A stretch of DNA of 64,000 nt from assembly GCF_000015725.1 (NCBI RefSeq), contig NC_008825.1, forward strand, positions 2,790,001 to 2,854,000, read 5' to 3'. A program made the position numbers and the translations under genes. Below the pieces are notes generated by a model. It did not search any database. It saw nothing but the letters and a program-made list of their open reading frames with translations, and was not told the origin of the DNA. Shown here in pieces: positions 41,393-51,632 of this stretch. Position 1 is the stretch's first letter, and every line of letters begins with the position of its first letter. The stretch comes from Methylibium petroleiphilum PM1. GTDB lineage: Bacteria; Pseudomonadota; Gammaproteobacteria; Burkholderiales; Burkholderiaceae_C.

Positions 41393-42138
41393 GCGCGCAT
41401 CGCGCTCACGCTGCCGTCGGACAGCATGGTCTCGAGGAAGCGTTCGCCCTCGAGCTTCAGGCCGGCCGCCAGGCTGGTGTCAGAACCCTCGTAGACCGCG
41501 CGCTTGGCCATCGCCATCGCGAACGGCGGCGTGAGCACCATCTCGTGGGCAATCTGCTGCGCGCGCCGCAGGGCGTCGTCGGCGAGTTCGTGCACCAGCC
41601 CCATCTCCAGCGCCACCGCGGGCTCGACGATGCGCCCGCGCAGGATGAACTCGATGGCGCGGCCGGCGCCGATCAGCCGCGACAGGCGCTGCGTGCCACT
41701 GCCGCCCGGCAGGATGCCGAGCTTGACCTCGGGCAGGCCGTAGCGGAAATCGCCGCGCTGGGCGATGCGCAGGTCGCAGGCCAGGCACAGCTCGAAGCCG
41801 CCGCCCATCGCGTCGCCGTTCATCGCCACGATGACCGGCTTGGGCAGGTCGCGCAGCCCCAGCAGCAGCGCGTGGTAGCCGTCGTTCAGCGCCGTGCCGG
41901 CCTGCCGCATGGCCGCACGGTCTTCGGCATAGGACAGCAGCTCCTCGACGCTGTAGTGCGTGATGAAGCGGCCGGCCATGCCGCCCGACAGCACCACCGC
42001 CTTGACGGCGGGGTCGCGCCAGGATTCGACCAGCGCGCCGAGTTCGGCCGCGCCCTCGGCGCAGAAGTAGTTCATCGGCGGGTTGCGGTAGATCGCGGTG
42101 ACGACGCCGTCGTCCAGGGTGCAGGTCCAGAGGGACAT
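41329..42138 (-). CDS. Enoyl-CoA hydratase/isomerase family protein
   Basis: A 269-residue crotonase-fold protein. The oxyanion-hole regions are VVLSGGMAGRFITHYSVEELL and VIVAMNGDAMGGGFELCLACDLRIA; the catalytic Glu region is YGLPEVKLGILPGGSGTQRLSRLIG. It acts on an unidentified enoyl- or hydroxyacyl-CoA. It lies 66 bp downstream of the beta-keto acid cleavage gene on the same strand, and the two probably serve one catabolic route. The C-terminal coding end overlaps the AraC gene in the opposite direction. Confidence 0.9.
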   Translation of the reverse strand: MSLWTCTLDDGVVTAIYRNPPMNYFCAEGAAELGALVESWRDPAVKAVVLSGGMAGRFITHYSVEELLSYAEDRAAMRQAGTALNDGYHALLLGLRDLPKPVIVAMNGDAMGGGFELCLACDLRIAQRGDFRYGLPEVKLGILPGGSGTQRLSRLIGAGRAIEFILRGRIVEPAVALEMGLVHELADDALRRAQQIAHEMVLTPPFAMAMAKRAVYEGSDTSLAAGLKLEGERFLETMLSDGSVSAMRAYVAQPLEARRAWLEKPPAAR

Positions 42139-42204
42139 CGGAGGACTCCTTCTACGAACAGGGGCCGGCATGCGCCGGGTCGAACACGGGTGCGCCGTCG
42201 CGTC

Positions 42205-43137
42205 TCAGAACGCCACCTTGGCCGCGCCCTTGAGCTGCAGGATCTCGCGCGCCTCGGCGGGCGTGGCGATCTCCAGCCCCAGGCCTTCGAGGATGCCGCG
42301 CACGCGGCGCACCTGGTCGGCGTTGGAACGCGCGAGCTGGCCCTTGCCGATCCACAGGCTGTCTTCCAGCCCGACGCGCACGTTGCCGCCCATCGCCGCG
42401 GCCATGGCGGCGATCTTCATCTGGCTGGCGCCCGCGCCCAGCACCGACCAGCGGTAGTCGTCGCCGAACAACCGGTCCGCCGTCCGCTTCATGTGCATCA
42501 CGTCGTCCGGATGGGTGCCGATGCCGCCCAGGATGCCGAACACGGTCTGCACGAAGAACGGCGCCTTCACCAGGCCGCGCTCGACGAAATGCGCGAGGTT
42601 GTAGAGGTGCGCGGTGTCGTAGCACTCGAACTCGTAGCGCGTCTCGTTGGCCGAGAGTTCGGTCAGCACGGTCTCCAGGTCGCCGTAGGTGTTGCGGAAG
42701 ATCAGGTCCTTGCTGCCCTCGAGATAGGGCCGCTCCCAGTCGTGCTTGAACTCCTTGAAGCGCCTGAGCATCGGGAACAGGCCGAAGTTCATCGTGCCCA
42801 TGTTCATCGAAGCCACCTCGGGCCTGAGCACCTTGGCCGGCTGCATGCGCTCCTGCACCGTCATGTAGGGCGAGCCGCCCGTGGTGAGGTTGACGATCGC
42901 GTCGCAGCGCGCCTTGATCGTCTTCAGGAAGGGCGTGAAGGCCTCGGGCCGCTGGTCGGGCTTGCCGGTGACGGGGTCGCGCGCATGCAGGTGGATGATC
43001 GCCGCGCCGGCCTCGGCGGCGGCGATCGACGACTCGGCGATCTCCTCGGCCGTGACCGGCAGGTAGGGCGACATCGACGGCGTGTGGACCGCGCCGGTGA
43101 CGGCGCAGCTGATGATGACCTTCTTCTGCTGGAACAT
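42205..43137 (-). CDS. Beta-keto acid cleavage enzyme (3-keto-5-aminohexanoate cleavage family)
   Basis: The 310-residue protein belongs to the BKACE (DUF849/Kce) family, which splits a beta-keto acid with acetyl-CoA into acetoacetate and a CoA ester. The zinc-binding IIHLHARDPVTGKPDQRPEAF (two His) is at residues about 44-64. Further motifs are VNLTTGGSPYMTVQERMQPAKVLRPEVASMNMGTMNFGLF and VRVGLEDSLWIGKGQLARSNADQVRRVR. Family members differ widely in substrate, so no specific acid is assigned. It precedes an enoyl-CoA hydratase gene. Confidence 0.9.
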   Translation of the reverse strand: MFQQKKVIISCAVTGAVHTPSMSPYLPVTAEEIAESSIAAAEAGAAIIHLHARDPVTGKPDQRPEAFTPFLKTIKARCDAIVNLTTGGSPYMTVQERMQPAKVLRPEVASMNMGTMNFGLFPMLRRFKEFKHDWERPYLEGSKDLIFRNTYGDLETVLTELSANETRYEFECYDTAHLYNLAHFVERGLVKAPFFVQTVFGILGGIGTHPDDVMHMKRTADRLFGDDYRWSVLGAGASQMKIAAMAAAMGGNVRVGLEDSLWIGKGQLARSNADQVRRVRGILEGLGLEIATPAEAREILQLKGAAKVAF

Positions 43138-43282
43138 GGACCTCTCCTGCGGGACGCGATGCGACGCGCCCGGTCGAGCGCGTCGACCGACTCTCGCACA
43201 GCGAGCGGGAGGCAGGCTTCTAGGGAACTACCCTGCACCGCGGCGAGCCAACTCGCGCGGCGCGACGGCCCCCGGCGCAGGC

Positions 43283-43555
43283 TCAGCCGTAGGTCGACGG
43301 GCGCGGTGCCGCGCCGCGTCGCGCGCGTTTCTCGTGGGCTCCGGAGGCCCCGCCCCTGCGATCCCGGCGCGTCCTGCGGGCGCCGAAGTACACGGCTGCA
43401 GCGGCCACCGCGATGGCGATCAGGCCGATCAGCTCCAGCATCGCCTCGCCGGCCGGCGGTCGCTCGTCGGCGACCCGCTGGCTCGTCTCCGCGTGCTGCC
43501 TGGAGGCGCCCGCGACGGGCGGGCCGGGGTGGACTTGAGGGGCACTGTTCTGCAT
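43283..43555 (-). CDS. Small single-pass membrane protein, hypothetical
   Basis: A 90-residue protein with a polar N-terminus (MQNSAPQVHPGPPVAGASRQHAE...), one membrane helix (MLELIGLIAIAVAAAAVYFGA, about residues 39-59) and a strongly basic tail (RRTRRDRRGG...KRARRG). I do not recognise it. It stands alone, 42 bp past the methyltransferase gene on the same strand. The 145 bp between it and the upstream keto acid cleavage gene show nothing clear. Confidence 0.5.
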   Translation of the reverse strand: MQNSAPQVHPGPPVAGASRQHAETSQRVADERPPAGEAMLELIGLIAIAVAAAAVYFGARRTRRDRRGGASGAHEKRARRGAAPRPSTYG

Positions 43556-43597
43556 GACGCGCAGTGTAGGAAGCGCGCCGGCCCGCTTCGGGCGGCG

Positions 43598-44383
43598 TTA
43601 CACCGGAGCGTCGGCGGGTGCGGAATTTTCCCGCGCCGGCGCGACGCTTCGGCACACCAGCAGCACTTCGTCGACGCCGGCCGTCGGGATCATGCCGGGC
43701 ACGAAGTGCAGTTCCTTCTGGAAGCGCAAGCCGAGCGGCATCAGCACTTTGTTGTACCACCACAGGGCCCGCTCGCGATGGTGAGCGAGCCACCACATGC
43801 CCAGTTCGACCAGCCGCGACGACGGTGGCTGCATGCCGAACACCGCGCTGCGCTCCACCTGCAGATGGTGCTGCGCCAGCTTGGCCAGCAGACGGTCGGG
43901 CTCGTAGCGCCGCTTGTGGCCCACGAAATCGTCGAACGGGGTCCATTGCTCGGGATGCAGCGGCGTCGAGATCAGCACGGCCGCACCGGGCTTCGCGACC
44001 CGCGACAGCTCCGCTAGCGCGCCATCCTCGTCGTCCACGTGCTCGATGATGTCGAGGGCGCATACCAGGTCGAAGGCGGCCGCCGCGAACGGCAGGGCCG
44101 TCACCTCGCCGAACGCGACCTGCGCGCCGCGATCGCGCAGCGTGCCGAGCGCCGGGCCGCTGATGTCGACGAACTGCGTGCCCTCGATCGGCAGGCGCGG
44201 CCGCAGTCCGGGCGCCACCTCGAGCCGTCGCTCCGCCGATGGCCCCAGCGACTGCACGAGCGGCCAGGTGTTGAAGCGTCGCGGCTCGACCAGCCGGGCG
44301 CCGGACCAGAGCGAGTCGTAGAAGCGGCGATTGAGGTCGACGAGTTCGCGGTCGCCGGGTGCCTGCGCAGGCGGAGTCTGCAT
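43598..44383 (-). CDS. Class I SAM-dependent methyltransferase
   Basis: The 261-residue protein has a Methyltransf_11-type core: RRLEVAPGLRPRLPIEGTQFVDIS (degenerate motif I and beta-2), ALPFAAAAFDLVCALDIIEHVDDEDGALAELSRVAKPGAAVLISTPLHPEQW (motifs II and III), and a C-terminal region with GMWWLAHHRERALWWYNKVLMPLGLRFQKELHF. The substrate is unknown. It is transcribed away from the HU-like gene's terminator and probably has its own promoter. Confidence 0.82.
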   Translation of the reverse strand: MQTPPAQAPGDRELVDLNRRFYDSLWSGARLVEPRRFNTWPLVQSLGPSAERRLEVAPGLRPRLPIEGTQFVDISGPALGTLRDRGAQVAFGEVTALPFAAAAFDLVCALDIIEHVDDEDGALAELSRVAKPGAAVLISTPLHPEQWTPFDDFVGHKRRYEPDRLLAKLAQHHLQVERSAVFGMQPPSSRLVELGMWWLAHHRERALWWYNKVLMPLGLRFQKELHFVPGMIPTAGVDEVLLVCRSVAPARENSAPADAPV

Positions 44384-44438
44384 CGTCGCACCAATGTAGC
44401 AGCCGCGTTCCGCACCTCGATGGCCGGCGCGTCCCGAA

Positions 44439-44481
44439 GCAAAAGAGAAGCCGGCGGTGGCACCTCGGTGCCACCACCGGC
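44439..44481 (-). terminator. Intrinsic terminator of the HU-like gene
   Basis: Two 14-bp arms, GCCGGCGGTGGCAC (44450-44463) and GTGCCACCACCGGC (44468-44481), pair with one mismatch around the tetraloop CTCG. On the minus strand the stem is followed by TTCTCTTTTGC. This is a good terminator for the HU-like gene that ends at 44513. Confidence 0.8.
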
Positions 44482-44512
44482 TGGCGTGCGGATCGCGTGA
44501 GCTCAGATCAGA

Positions 44513-44953
44513 TCAGAGCGCCGCGTCCTTGAGCTTCTTCAGCGCACGGGTCTTGATCTTGACCGTGGCGGGCTTGGCCGCGAACACGCGTTCCTGCTTG
44601 GTGAAGGGGTCGATGCCGGTGCGCTTCTTCTTGGCCGCCACGTTGATCACGTTGACCTTCAGGAGACCGGGCAAGGTGAACGAGCCCAGGCCCTTCTTGT
44701 GCACCGAGGCCAGGATGGTGGCTTCGAGCGAGGCGATCACAGCCTTCACGGCCTTGGCATCGACCGCAGCGGCTTGTGCCAGGTGGGCGATCAGGCCGGT
44801 CTTGTTGAGCGCCGTCTTGATGGGCTTCAGCGGGCCGGCTGCAGCCTTCGCCGGAGCGGCGGCCTTGACGGCCTTCTTCGCGGGAGCAGCCTTCTTGGCC
44901 GCAGCGGTCTTCTTGATCGGGGTCTTGGTCGCGGTCTTCTTAGCAGTTGCCAT
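44513..44953 (-). CDS. HU/IHF-fold nucleoid protein with histone-H1-like N-terminal tail
   Basis: The 146-residue protein joins a Lys/Ala/Pro-rich tail (about residues 1-48, MATAKKTATKTPIKKTAAAKKAAPAKK...) to an HU-type domain. That domain reads LNKTGLIAHLAQAAAVDAKAVKAVIASLEATILASVHKKGLGSFTLPGLLKVNVINVAAKKKRTGIDPFTKQERVFAAKPATVKIKTRALKKLKDA. The tail resembles eukaryotic H1 and bacterial AlgP. It should bind and compact DNA. ATG 44953 is chosen over an upstream frame start because the basic tail begins there. A strong terminator follows. Confidence 0.9.
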   Translation of the reverse strand: MATAKKTATKTPIKKTAAAKKAAPAKKAVKAAAPAKAAAGPLKPIKTALNKTGLIAHLAQAAAVDAKAVKAVIASLEATILASVHKKGLGSFTLPGLLKVNVINVAAKKKRTGIDPFTKQERVFAAKPATVKIKTRALKKLKDAAL

Positions 44954-45084
44954 GGGGTCTTCGGATACCGGGAGTTGAGAAATCATGCGCCCGCGACGCG
45001 GGCCGGCGGATTCTAGGGGCCTGCATCGATGTCCGGCCTCTCGTGCCCGCAGACAAGGAGGCCGCCCCGAACCGCGCCGATCCC

Positions 45085-46647
45085 TCAGGTCGCCAGCTTG
45101 AAGACGCTCACCACCGACGCCAGCTTCGAAGCCTGCTGCTTCAGGCTGTCGGCGGCGGCGGCGCTCTCTTCCACCAGGGCCGCGTTCTGCTGGGTGGCCT
45201 GGTCGAGTTGCGACACTGCGGTGCTGACCTGCCCGATGCCGGTGGTCTGCTCGATGGTGGCCGCGCCGATCTCCGAGATGAGGTCGGACACGCGCTTCAC
45301 CTGGACCACGATGTCGTCCATCGAGGTCCGCGCATCGCCGACCAGGCGGGTGCCCGCCTCGACCTTCTCGACGCTGGCCCCGATGAGTTCCTTGATCTCC
45401 TTGGCGGCGCTGGCGCTGCGCTGCGCCAGGTTGCGCACCTCGCTCGCCACCACCGCGAAGCCGCGGCCCTGCTCGCCGGCACGCGCCGCTTCCACCGCGG
45501 CGTTCAGCGCCAGGATGTTGGTCTGGAAGGCGATGCCGTCGATCACGCCGATGATGTCGGCGATCTGCCGCGAGCTGGCGGTGATGTCGTCCATCGTCGC
45601 CACCACCTGGCCGACCACCTGGCCGCCCTTCTCCGCCGCGCCGCGGGCGGAGCCGGCGAGCTGGATGGCCTGGCGCGCAGTGTCGGCATTGGCCTTCACC
45701 GTCGCGTTCATCTGTTCCATCGAGGCCGCGGTCTCCTGCAGGCTGGCGGCCTGCTGTTCGGTGCGGTGCGACAGGTCGGCATTGCCGGTGGCGATCTGGG
45801 CGCTGCCGGTGGCGATGCTGTCGCTGCTGGTGCGCACGCTGCCCACGATGTTCACCAGGCTGTCGTTCATCGACTTGAGCGCGGCCAGCAGCTTGCCGGT
45901 CTCGTCACGCGCACTGTCGTCGATGGTGGAGCGCAGGTCGCCGGCCGCGACGGTCTGGGCCACTTCCATCGCCCGGTTGATGGGCGTCACGATGGCGCGG
46001 GTGATGACCCAGGCCAGCACGGCCGCCAGCGCCGCCGCCGCCACGCAGGCGGCCAGCATCATGTTGCGGTTGGCGACCGCGGCGGCGTCGGCGCGCGCCA
46101 CGTCGCGCTTGGCCACGTCCACGCTGAGATCGATGAACTGGTTGGCCGACTTCACCAGCGCCGACAGCAGCGGGCGGCAGTCGGCGTTCATCTTCGTCAC
46201 CGCCTCGTCGCGCCGGCCCTGCAGCGCGAGCCCGACGATGTCGAGCGCCACCGGGCCGTAGCGCGATTCGACGCCGTCGAGCGTGGCGAACATCTTGCGT
46301 TCTTCGTCGCTCACCCCGGCCATCGAACCGAGCGCCGTCCGCAAGCGGGCCATCGATTCGCCGACCTTCTTGTGCGCCGCCGTCACGGCCGCCTTCTCGA
46401 TCTCGCGGTCGGCAGGCGCGCTGACCAGCACCAGGTTGCGCGCGCTGATGGCGCGGGCATTCGCCGCGTCGAGCACGTCGTTGGCCATCGTGATGCGGAC
46501 GGCGGTCTGGTCCACGTAGTGGGTGAACGACTGGTGCTCGCTGGCCAGGGCTCGGATGGCCACGCCCGACACCACGAGCACCACGGCCGTGAGGAGGGCG
46601 AAGGCGGTTGCCAGCTTGTGCTTGACGGAAAGGTTTCTGAAGGACAT
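45085..46647 (-). CDS. Methyl-accepting chemotaxis protein
   Basis: A 520-residue chemoreceptor. The first membrane helix is at residues about 12-32, a four-helix-bundle-type periplasmic sensor extends to about 190, and a second helix ([26 protein letters not shown]) leads into a HAMP domain. The signalling hairpin tip contains [48 protein letters not shown]. Methylation-region glutamines and glutamates are visible in [19 protein letters not shown]. No CheR-binding pentapeptide is seen at the end. The ligand is unknown. Confidence 0.93.
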   Translation of the reverse strand: MSFRNLSVKHKLATAFALLTAVVLVVSGVAIRALASEHQSFTHYVDQTAVRITMANDVLDAANARAISARNLVLVSAPADREIEKAAVTAAHKKVGESMARLRTALGSMAGVSDEERKMFATLDGVESRYGPVALDIVGLALQGRRDEAVTKMNADCRPLLSALVKSANQFIDLSVDVAKRDVARADAAAVANRNMMLAACVAAAALAAVLAWVITRAIVTPINRAMEVAQTVAAGDLRSTIDDSARDETGKLLAALKSMNDSLVNIVGSVRTSSDSIATGSAQIATGNADLSHRTEQQAASLQETAASMEQMNATVKANADTARQAIQLAGSARGAAEKGGQVVGQVVATMDDITASSRQIADIIGVIDGIAFQTNILALNAAVEAARAGEQGRGFAVVASEVRNLAQRSASAAKEIKELIGASVEKVEAGTRLVGDARTSMDDIVVQVKRVSDLISEIGAATIEQTTGIGQVSTAVSQLDQATQQNAALVEESAAAADSLKQQASKLASVVSVFKLAT

Positions 46648-46822
46648 GGGGTTCTCCGCAACGGGGGTGACTAACGATACGGCTGTGGTGGCGTGGCGAT
46701 GGGCAGAGGTGGCGGGTGTCGAACCGTCATCTTTGAACGACTTTCTCATCCTGAAATTTCCCGACGGGAATGGCTCTCGTTCAGCAGCGCAGGGCACCAA
46801 GCGAGTGCCGTCCCACGACTTT

Positions 46823-49800
46823 TCACACGGTCACGCGGGTGACCGGCGCCTCGCGTTCGGCCAGCCAGGCCTCGAAGGCCGGCACCGGCATCGGCCGCCC
46901 GAACAGGTAGCCCTGCAGCTCGTCGCAGCGCGCCTCGCGCAGCAGCGCCGCCGCACGCGGCTCCTCCACGCCCTCGGCCACCACCTGCAGGCCGAGCGCA
47001 TGGCCCAGGCCGATGATGGCCATCGTGATGGCCCGATCCGTCGGATCGGCCAGCATGTCATGCACGAACGAGCGGTCGATCTTCAGCTTGTCGATCGGGA
47101 ATCGGTTCAGGTAGGCGAGGCTCGAGTAGCCGGTGCCGAAGTCGTCGATCGCCAGCCCGACGCCCAGGTCGCGCAGCGTGTGCATCTGGCGCAGGTTGCG
47201 CTCGGCGTCGTCCATCACCATCGACTCGGTGAGTTCGAGCTCCAGCACACCGGGCGGCACACCGTGCCGCAGCAGGCTGGCGCGCACCAGGTCGGTCAGG
47301 CCGTCGTCTCGCAGCTGGCGGGCCGACAGGTTGATCGACACGCCGAACGACGGCAGGCCTTGCGCGCGCCACGCGGCCACCTGCCGGCAGGCCTCTTCGA
47401 TGACCCAGGCACCGATCGGCACGATCAGCCCGGTCTCTTCCGCCAGCGGGATGAAGTGCGCCGGCGAGACCAGCCCGCGCTGCGGGTGCTGCCAGCGCAG
47501 CAGGCCTTCCACGCCGAGCAGCACGCCGCCGGCCGCGCTCACGCGCGGCTGCCAGTGCAGCTCGAACTGTCCCAGCTCGAGCGCACGCCGCAGGTCGGCG
47601 TCGAGCTGCATGCGCGACTCCGCGCGCTGCGTCATCTCGGCGGTGAAGAACTCGGCGGCGTCCTTGCCGCCGGCCTTGGCCTGGTACATCGCCGTGTCGG
47701 CATGCTTCATCAGCTCGTCGATGTCGGTGGCATCGTCCGGGAAGACGGCGATGCCCACGCTGCACGAGACATGCAGCTCGGCGCCCTCCACCAGGTGCGG
47801 CTGGCGGATCAGCGGGATCAGCCGCTGGTCGACGATGTGCGTGACCTCGTCGATGTGCTGCACGCCGTTGAGCACGATCACGAACTCGTCACCGCCCAGC
47901 CGGCTGACGGTGTCGCCGGCGCGCACCGCTTCCAGCAGGCGCCGCGCCACCGAGCGCAGCAGCCCGTCGCCGATGTGGTGGCCGAGCGAGTCGTTGATGT
48001 CCTTGAACCGGTCGAGGTCGATGAACATCACCGCCACCTGCTGCCCGCTGCGCTGTGCCTGCTGCACGGCCATGCGCAGCCGCTCGGTGCACAGCGAGCG
48101 GTTCGGCAGCTCGGTGAGCACGTCGTGGTCGGCCAGGAAGCGGATGCGCTGCTCGCTCTTCTTGCGGTCGCTGATGTCGATCGACGTGAAGATGTAGTGC
48201 GAGATGTCGCCCTGCGACTGCCGCACGGCGTTCACCATCAGCCAGGCCGGGTACTCGCTGCCGTTGCGGCGGCGCACCTGCAGCTCGCCCTGCCAGGTGC
48301 CGCGGTTCGACACGCTCTGCCAGAACGCGGCGCTCTGTTCGTCGGTCTGCTCCACGGCCAGCATCAGGGACGGCTTCTCCCCCACCACCTCCTGCAGCTC
48401 GTAGCCGGTGTGGCGCGAGAACGCCTGGTTGGCGGTCAGGATGCGGCGCTGCGCATCGACGATCAGGATGCCTTCGCTGGAGGCCTCGAACACCTTGGCC
48501 CACAGCTCGAGCCGCCGCTCCATCAGCTTGAGGTGGTTGATCGGGGCAAAGGCGGTCAGCACCGCGTCCTGGCCCTGGTAGCGCACGCGCCGGGCCGACA
48601 GCACCGCCCAGGCCGGCTCGGTCCCGGCGCCCCAGCGGACCTCGAATTCGTCGACTGCGCCGCGATCGGCCAGCTGCTGAAAGAAGCGCGCCCGCACCGA
48701 CGAATCGAGACCGTGCTTCCACGGATCGGCGCGATGACCAGCCAGCCAGGCCTCGGCGGGCGGGTTGGCGTGCAGCACCTCGTGCCCCGGCACCGAGGTC
48801 ACGACCAGCGGGATCGGCGTGGCCTCCACCAGCGCGCGCTGGGCCTCCGCGGCGCGGGCGCTCGCGGCCAGTTCCTTCTGCGTCTCGCGTTCCTGATCGA
48901 GCTGCGCGAGCATGCCGTTGAAGCCCACGACCAAGCGGCCGATCTCGTCGCTGCTGCTCCACTGCGCGCGCAGGCTGTGGTCGCCGGTGCGCCGCACGGT
49001 GTCGGTCACCTCGGCCAGATGCCGCAGCGGCATGGCGATCTGCCGGGCCACGAAGTAGACGATCGCGAGGATCGCGCACAGCAGGGCCAGCGCGGTGCCG
49101 AGGTGGATCCACATGCGGTGGTAGAGGCTCGCGACACGCGCGTCGAGCAACCCGTCCATCGCGCCACCGGCCACCGCCCAGGCGACCTGCAGCTCGCGCA
49201 CCAGTCCGGCCTGCGCCACATGCACGCCGGCCAGCGACTGCGGCGTGGCGCCGCTGTCGAACAGCAGGCGCGCGCTGCGCCGATAGGCCTCCAGCGCAGC
49301 CTGCAGCTTGGCCTGGGCCGGCCGGAGCTGGGCCTTCAGCGCCGGTCCGCCGGCCGCGTAGGCCTCGCTGTGGTCGGTGTCGATGCCCTGGCGGGTCGCG
49401 TCGAGCTTGCCTTCGAGGATGAGGTACTGCGTGCGGGCCTCGGCCAGGCCGGCCCCCGCGCTGACCTGGGCCGCCAGCTGCGCGCCGATGCCGTCGATGG
49501 TCTCGAGCAGCTCCGGGTAGCGCAGCACGATCAGCGACATCGTGTAGTAGCTGTCGAGGTCGGGGTCCAGGATCAGGTTGGACTGGTTGCCGACCCGCGT
49601 GATCAGGTCGCGCCCGCGCGCCAGCACGTCCGACTGCGCCTTGCCGCGGTCGCCCGGTCCGGCCGTGGCCAGCACACCGTAGGCGGTGGCCAGCGCGAGG
49701 CTCGGCTCCTCGCTCTGCATGCCCGCACCGTGCTGCCGCTCGGCGAGCGCCAGCGCCGCCCGGTGGTCCGTGCGTGCCGCCGCCCCGCTCGCGTCCGGCC

Positions 49801-50014
49801 CCAGGGCGGCCTCGATCAGGCCATCGCGCATGCCCGCGATGTAGGCGTTGCCGGCGATCTCCTTGCGTGCGAAGTCGATCGCGATGAACTTCTCGTTGAT
49901 CAGGATGCTGCTGACGAAGATCACCGCCGTGAGGTCCAGCAGGTAGATCAGCATCAGCTTGCGGCCGACGCTCAGACGGGCCAGCAGGCGACTGAAGGGA
50001 TGGGAGATCGTCAT
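46823..50014 (-). CDS. Membrane GGDEF-EAL protein with HAMP and PAS domains
   Basis: The 1063-residue protein starts with a membrane helix (about residues 20-38), a large periplasmic region, and a second helix (about 315-335, [19 protein letters not shown]). A HAMP and two PAS domains follow (about 395-640). The cyclase domain has [12 protein letters not shown]. The phosphodiesterase domain has [12 protein letters not shown], a variant of EAL, plus [13 protein letters not shown] and DKLKIDRSF. Both catalytic halves look intact, so it could make or break c-di-GMP according to its signals. It stands alone, 175 bp upstream of the chemoreceptor gene. Confidence 0.93.
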   Translation of the reverse strand: MTISHPFSRLLARLSVGRKLMLIYLLDLTAVIFVSSILINEKFIAIDFARKEIAGNAYIAGMRDGLIEAALGPDASGAAARTDHRAALALAERQHGAGMQSEEPSLALATAYGVLATAGPGDRGKAQSDVLARGRDLITRVGNQSNLILDPDLDSYYTMSLIVLRYPELLETIDGIGAQLAAQVSAGAGLAEARTQYLILEGKLDATRQGIDTDHSEAYAAGGPALKAQLRPAQAKLQAALEAYRRSARLLFDSGATPQSLAGVHVAQAGLVRELQVAWAVAGGAMDGLLDARVASLYHRMWIHLGTALALLCAILAIVYFVARQIAMPLRHLAEVTDTVRRTGDHSLRAQWSSSDEIGRLVVGFNGMLAQLDQERETQKELAASARAAEAQRALVEATPIPLVVTSVPGHEVLHANPPAEAWLAGHRADPWKHGLDSSVRARFFQQLADRGAVDEFEVRWGAGTEPAWAVLSARRVRYQGQDAVLTAFAPINHLKLMERRLELWAKVFEASSEGILIVDAQRRILTANQAFSRHTGYELQEVVGEKPSLMLAVEQTDEQSAAFWQSVSNRGTWQGELQVRRRNGSEYPAWLMVNAVRQSQGDISHYIFTSIDISDRKKSEQRIRFLADHDVLTELPNRSLCTERLRMAVQQAQRSGQQVAVMFIDLDRFKDINDSLGHHIGDGLLRSVARRLLEAVRAGDTVSRLGGDEFVIVLNGVQHIDEVTHIVDQRLIPLIRQPHLVEGAELHVSCSVGIAVFPDDATDIDELMKHADTAMYQAKAGGKDAAEFFTAEMTQRAESRMQLDADLRRALELGQFELHWQPRVSAAGGVLLGVEGLLRWQHPQRGLVSPAHFIPLAEETGLIVPIGAWVIEEACRQVAAWRAQGLPSFGVSINLSARQLRDDGLTDLVRASLLRHGVPPGVLELELTESMVMDDAERNLRQMHTLRDLGVGLAIDDFGTGYSSLAYLNRFPIDKLKIDRSFVHDMLADPTDRAITMAIIGLGHALGLQVVAEGVEEPRAAALLREARCDELQGYLFGRPMPVPAFEAWLAEREAPVTRVTV

Positions 50015-50148
50015 GGGCAAGGGTCGGGAAGGCGGTCCGGTGCGCCCGCTCCAGTGGCACCGGTAGCGCACTCGGGTCTCTTCGGCAGAAGCCGGATCAA
50101 CTTGACCCGCTCAGGCCCTCCGCGACGCGGCCGCGTGGCCGCCGTCCT

Positions 50149-50805
50149 TCACCGGCCCAGCTGGGCGTGCGCCTTCTCGATGAGGACCCGGGCCTCGTCG
50201 CGGCGCCCGGCATCGGCGATCTGCCGGCCGGCCCGTGCGGGAGCCTGCATGGCCCGCTCCAGGTAGACCAGCGCGTCGGCCGGTCGCTTCTGCTCGAGCA
50301 GGAACTCGCCATAGAAGAAGTTCGGGTCGATTCCCTGGGGGTTGAGCTTCAGCGCGGACTGCATCAGCTCGTCGGCCTTCTTCTTGTCGCCGAAGCCGAT
50401 CGGCCAGCCCGGCACCTTGTAGTAGAGGACGCCGAGGCTGTTGTAGGCCGAGCCGTCGAGGGCCTCCGGGTTGATCTTGATCGCCTGCTCGTACAGGCCC
50501 TTGGCCTGCTTGACGAGACCGAGCGCGCCCAGGCCGCCCTTCTCGCCGGCCAGCGAACTCACGACGATGCCCTCCCAGACCAGCGGTTCGCTGCGCCCCG
50601 GGTGGGCCTCGCTAAACTGGTGCGCCTTCGCGACCAGGGCCTCATAGCGCTTCTCGCGCTCCTTCGGCGGCGTCTGGTAGCGCGTCACCTCCCACTCGTG
50701 CTGGACCTCGCTGACGGCGTCCTCCACGGGGCCGGCGCGCAGCAGCGGCGCATGGAGGGCGAGCACGAGGCCGGCCATCAGGAACAGGGGGGAGCGAGCA
50801 AGCAT
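50149..50805 (-). CDS. Secreted TPR-like repeat protein of the hemolysin-family operon
   Basis: The 218-residue precursor has a signal peptide (ARSPLFLMAGLVLALHAPLLRA). Helical repeats of the TPR type follow, for example LVKQAKGLYEQAIKINPEALDGSAYNSLGVLYY, KKADELMQSALKLNPQGIDPNFFYGEFLLEQKRPADALVYLERAM and RRDEARVLIEKAHAQLG. It should lie in the periplasm or outer membrane. It starts 26 bp after the SDR gene and closes the five-gene operon. Its job is unknown. Confidence 0.8.
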   Translation of the reverse strand: MLARSPLFLMAGLVLALHAPLLRAGPVEDAVSEVQHEWEVTRYQTPPKEREKRYEALVAKAHQFSEAHPGRSEPLVWEGIVVSSLAGEKGGLGALGLVKQAKGLYEQAIKINPEALDGSAYNSLGVLYYKVPGWPIGFGDKKKADELMQSALKLNPQGIDPNFFYGEFLLEQKRPADALVYLERAMQAPARAGRQIADAGRRDEARVLIEKAHAQLGR

Positions 50806-50831
50806 CTGGGTTCTCCTTGGATCTTCAGGGT

Positions 50832-51632
50832 TCAGGCGCCCGACAGCGCCAGTCGGTGCGGCTTGAAGGCGCCGTCGAGCGCCGCCGGCGCCAGGCCGTT
50901 CACGCACACCGCCAGCTTCTCGGGCAACCCGAGGAAGCGCTCGGCCGCGCCGTCGCGCAGCAGTTGCAGCAGCGCGGCCGCAACGTCGTCCGGGTGGTCG
51001 ACCGCCGCGCCGGTCTTGCGGTTGTAGGCCTCGACCTCCGGCGCATTGAAGCCGGTCTCGGTGACGCGGGGCCCGAGGTACTGCACCCGCACCGGCGTGC
51101 CGATCAGCTCGCGCCGCAGCGCCTCGCTGAAGCCCCGCAGGCCGAACTTGGTGGCGCTGTAGACCGAGAAGCCCGGCAGCGCCAGCCGCCCGAGCACCGA
51201 ACCCACGTTGAGCACTGCCGCGCTGCGCTGCGCCAGCAGCCCCGGCAACAGGGCCCGCGTCAGCAGCATCGGTGCCACCAGGTTGGTCGTCACGGCCTGC
51301 AGGATGTGGGCGTCGTCCAGCGCGTCCAGGCGCCCGAAGCTCGCCACGCCGGCGTTGTTGACGAGCACGTTCGCGCGGCGTGCCAGCGCCACGCGCCGCA
51401 CCGCCTCGACGCCGGCGCTGGTGGTGAGGTCCGCGGCCAGCACCTCGACGCGCCGCGGTTGGTCGGGGTGGGTCTCGAGCGTGCGCGCCAGGGCCGCCAG
51501 CCGGCCGGCATCCCGGCCGACGAGCAGCAGCCGCGCACCGGCTCCGGACAGGGCGCGCGCCACGGCCGCGCCGATGCCGCCCGAGGCGCCGGTGAGCACC
51601 ACGCTGCAATGCTTCAGGTCGAGGCCCATCAT
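50832..51632 (-). CDS. Short-chain dehydrogenase/reductase
   Basis: A 266-residue classical SDR. The cofactor motif is VVLTGASGGIGAAVAR (TGxxxGxG), the NNAG motif is VLVNNAGVASFG, the catalytic Ser is in VLNVGSVLGRLALPG, and the Tyr/Lys pair is in YSATKFGLRGFSEALRREL. NADP preference is suggested by LLVGRDAGRL but not certain. It overlaps the diiron-protein gene by 4 bp. In this operon it would reduce or oxidise a ketone or alcohol made by the upstream enzymes. Confidence 0.9.
   Translation of the reverse strand: MMGLDLKHCSVVLTGASGGIGAAVARALSGAGARLLLVGRDAGRLAALARTLETHPDQPRRVEVLAADLTTSAGVEAVRRVALARRANVLVNNAGVASFGRLDALDDAHILQAVTTNLVAPMLLTRALLPGLLAQRSAAVLNVGSVLGRLALPGFSVYSATKFGLRGFSEALRRELIGTPVRVQYLGPRVTETGFNAPEVEAYNRKTGAAVDHPDDVAAALLQLLRDGAAERFLGLPEKLAVCVNGLAPAALDGAFKPHRLALSGA

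Noticed and set aside
46523-50266. Open frame of about 1247 codons on the plus strand
   Set aside because: It is antisense to the chemoreceptor start and the GGDEF-EAL gene, which has clear domains. No domain or ribosome-binding site supports the plus-strand frame.
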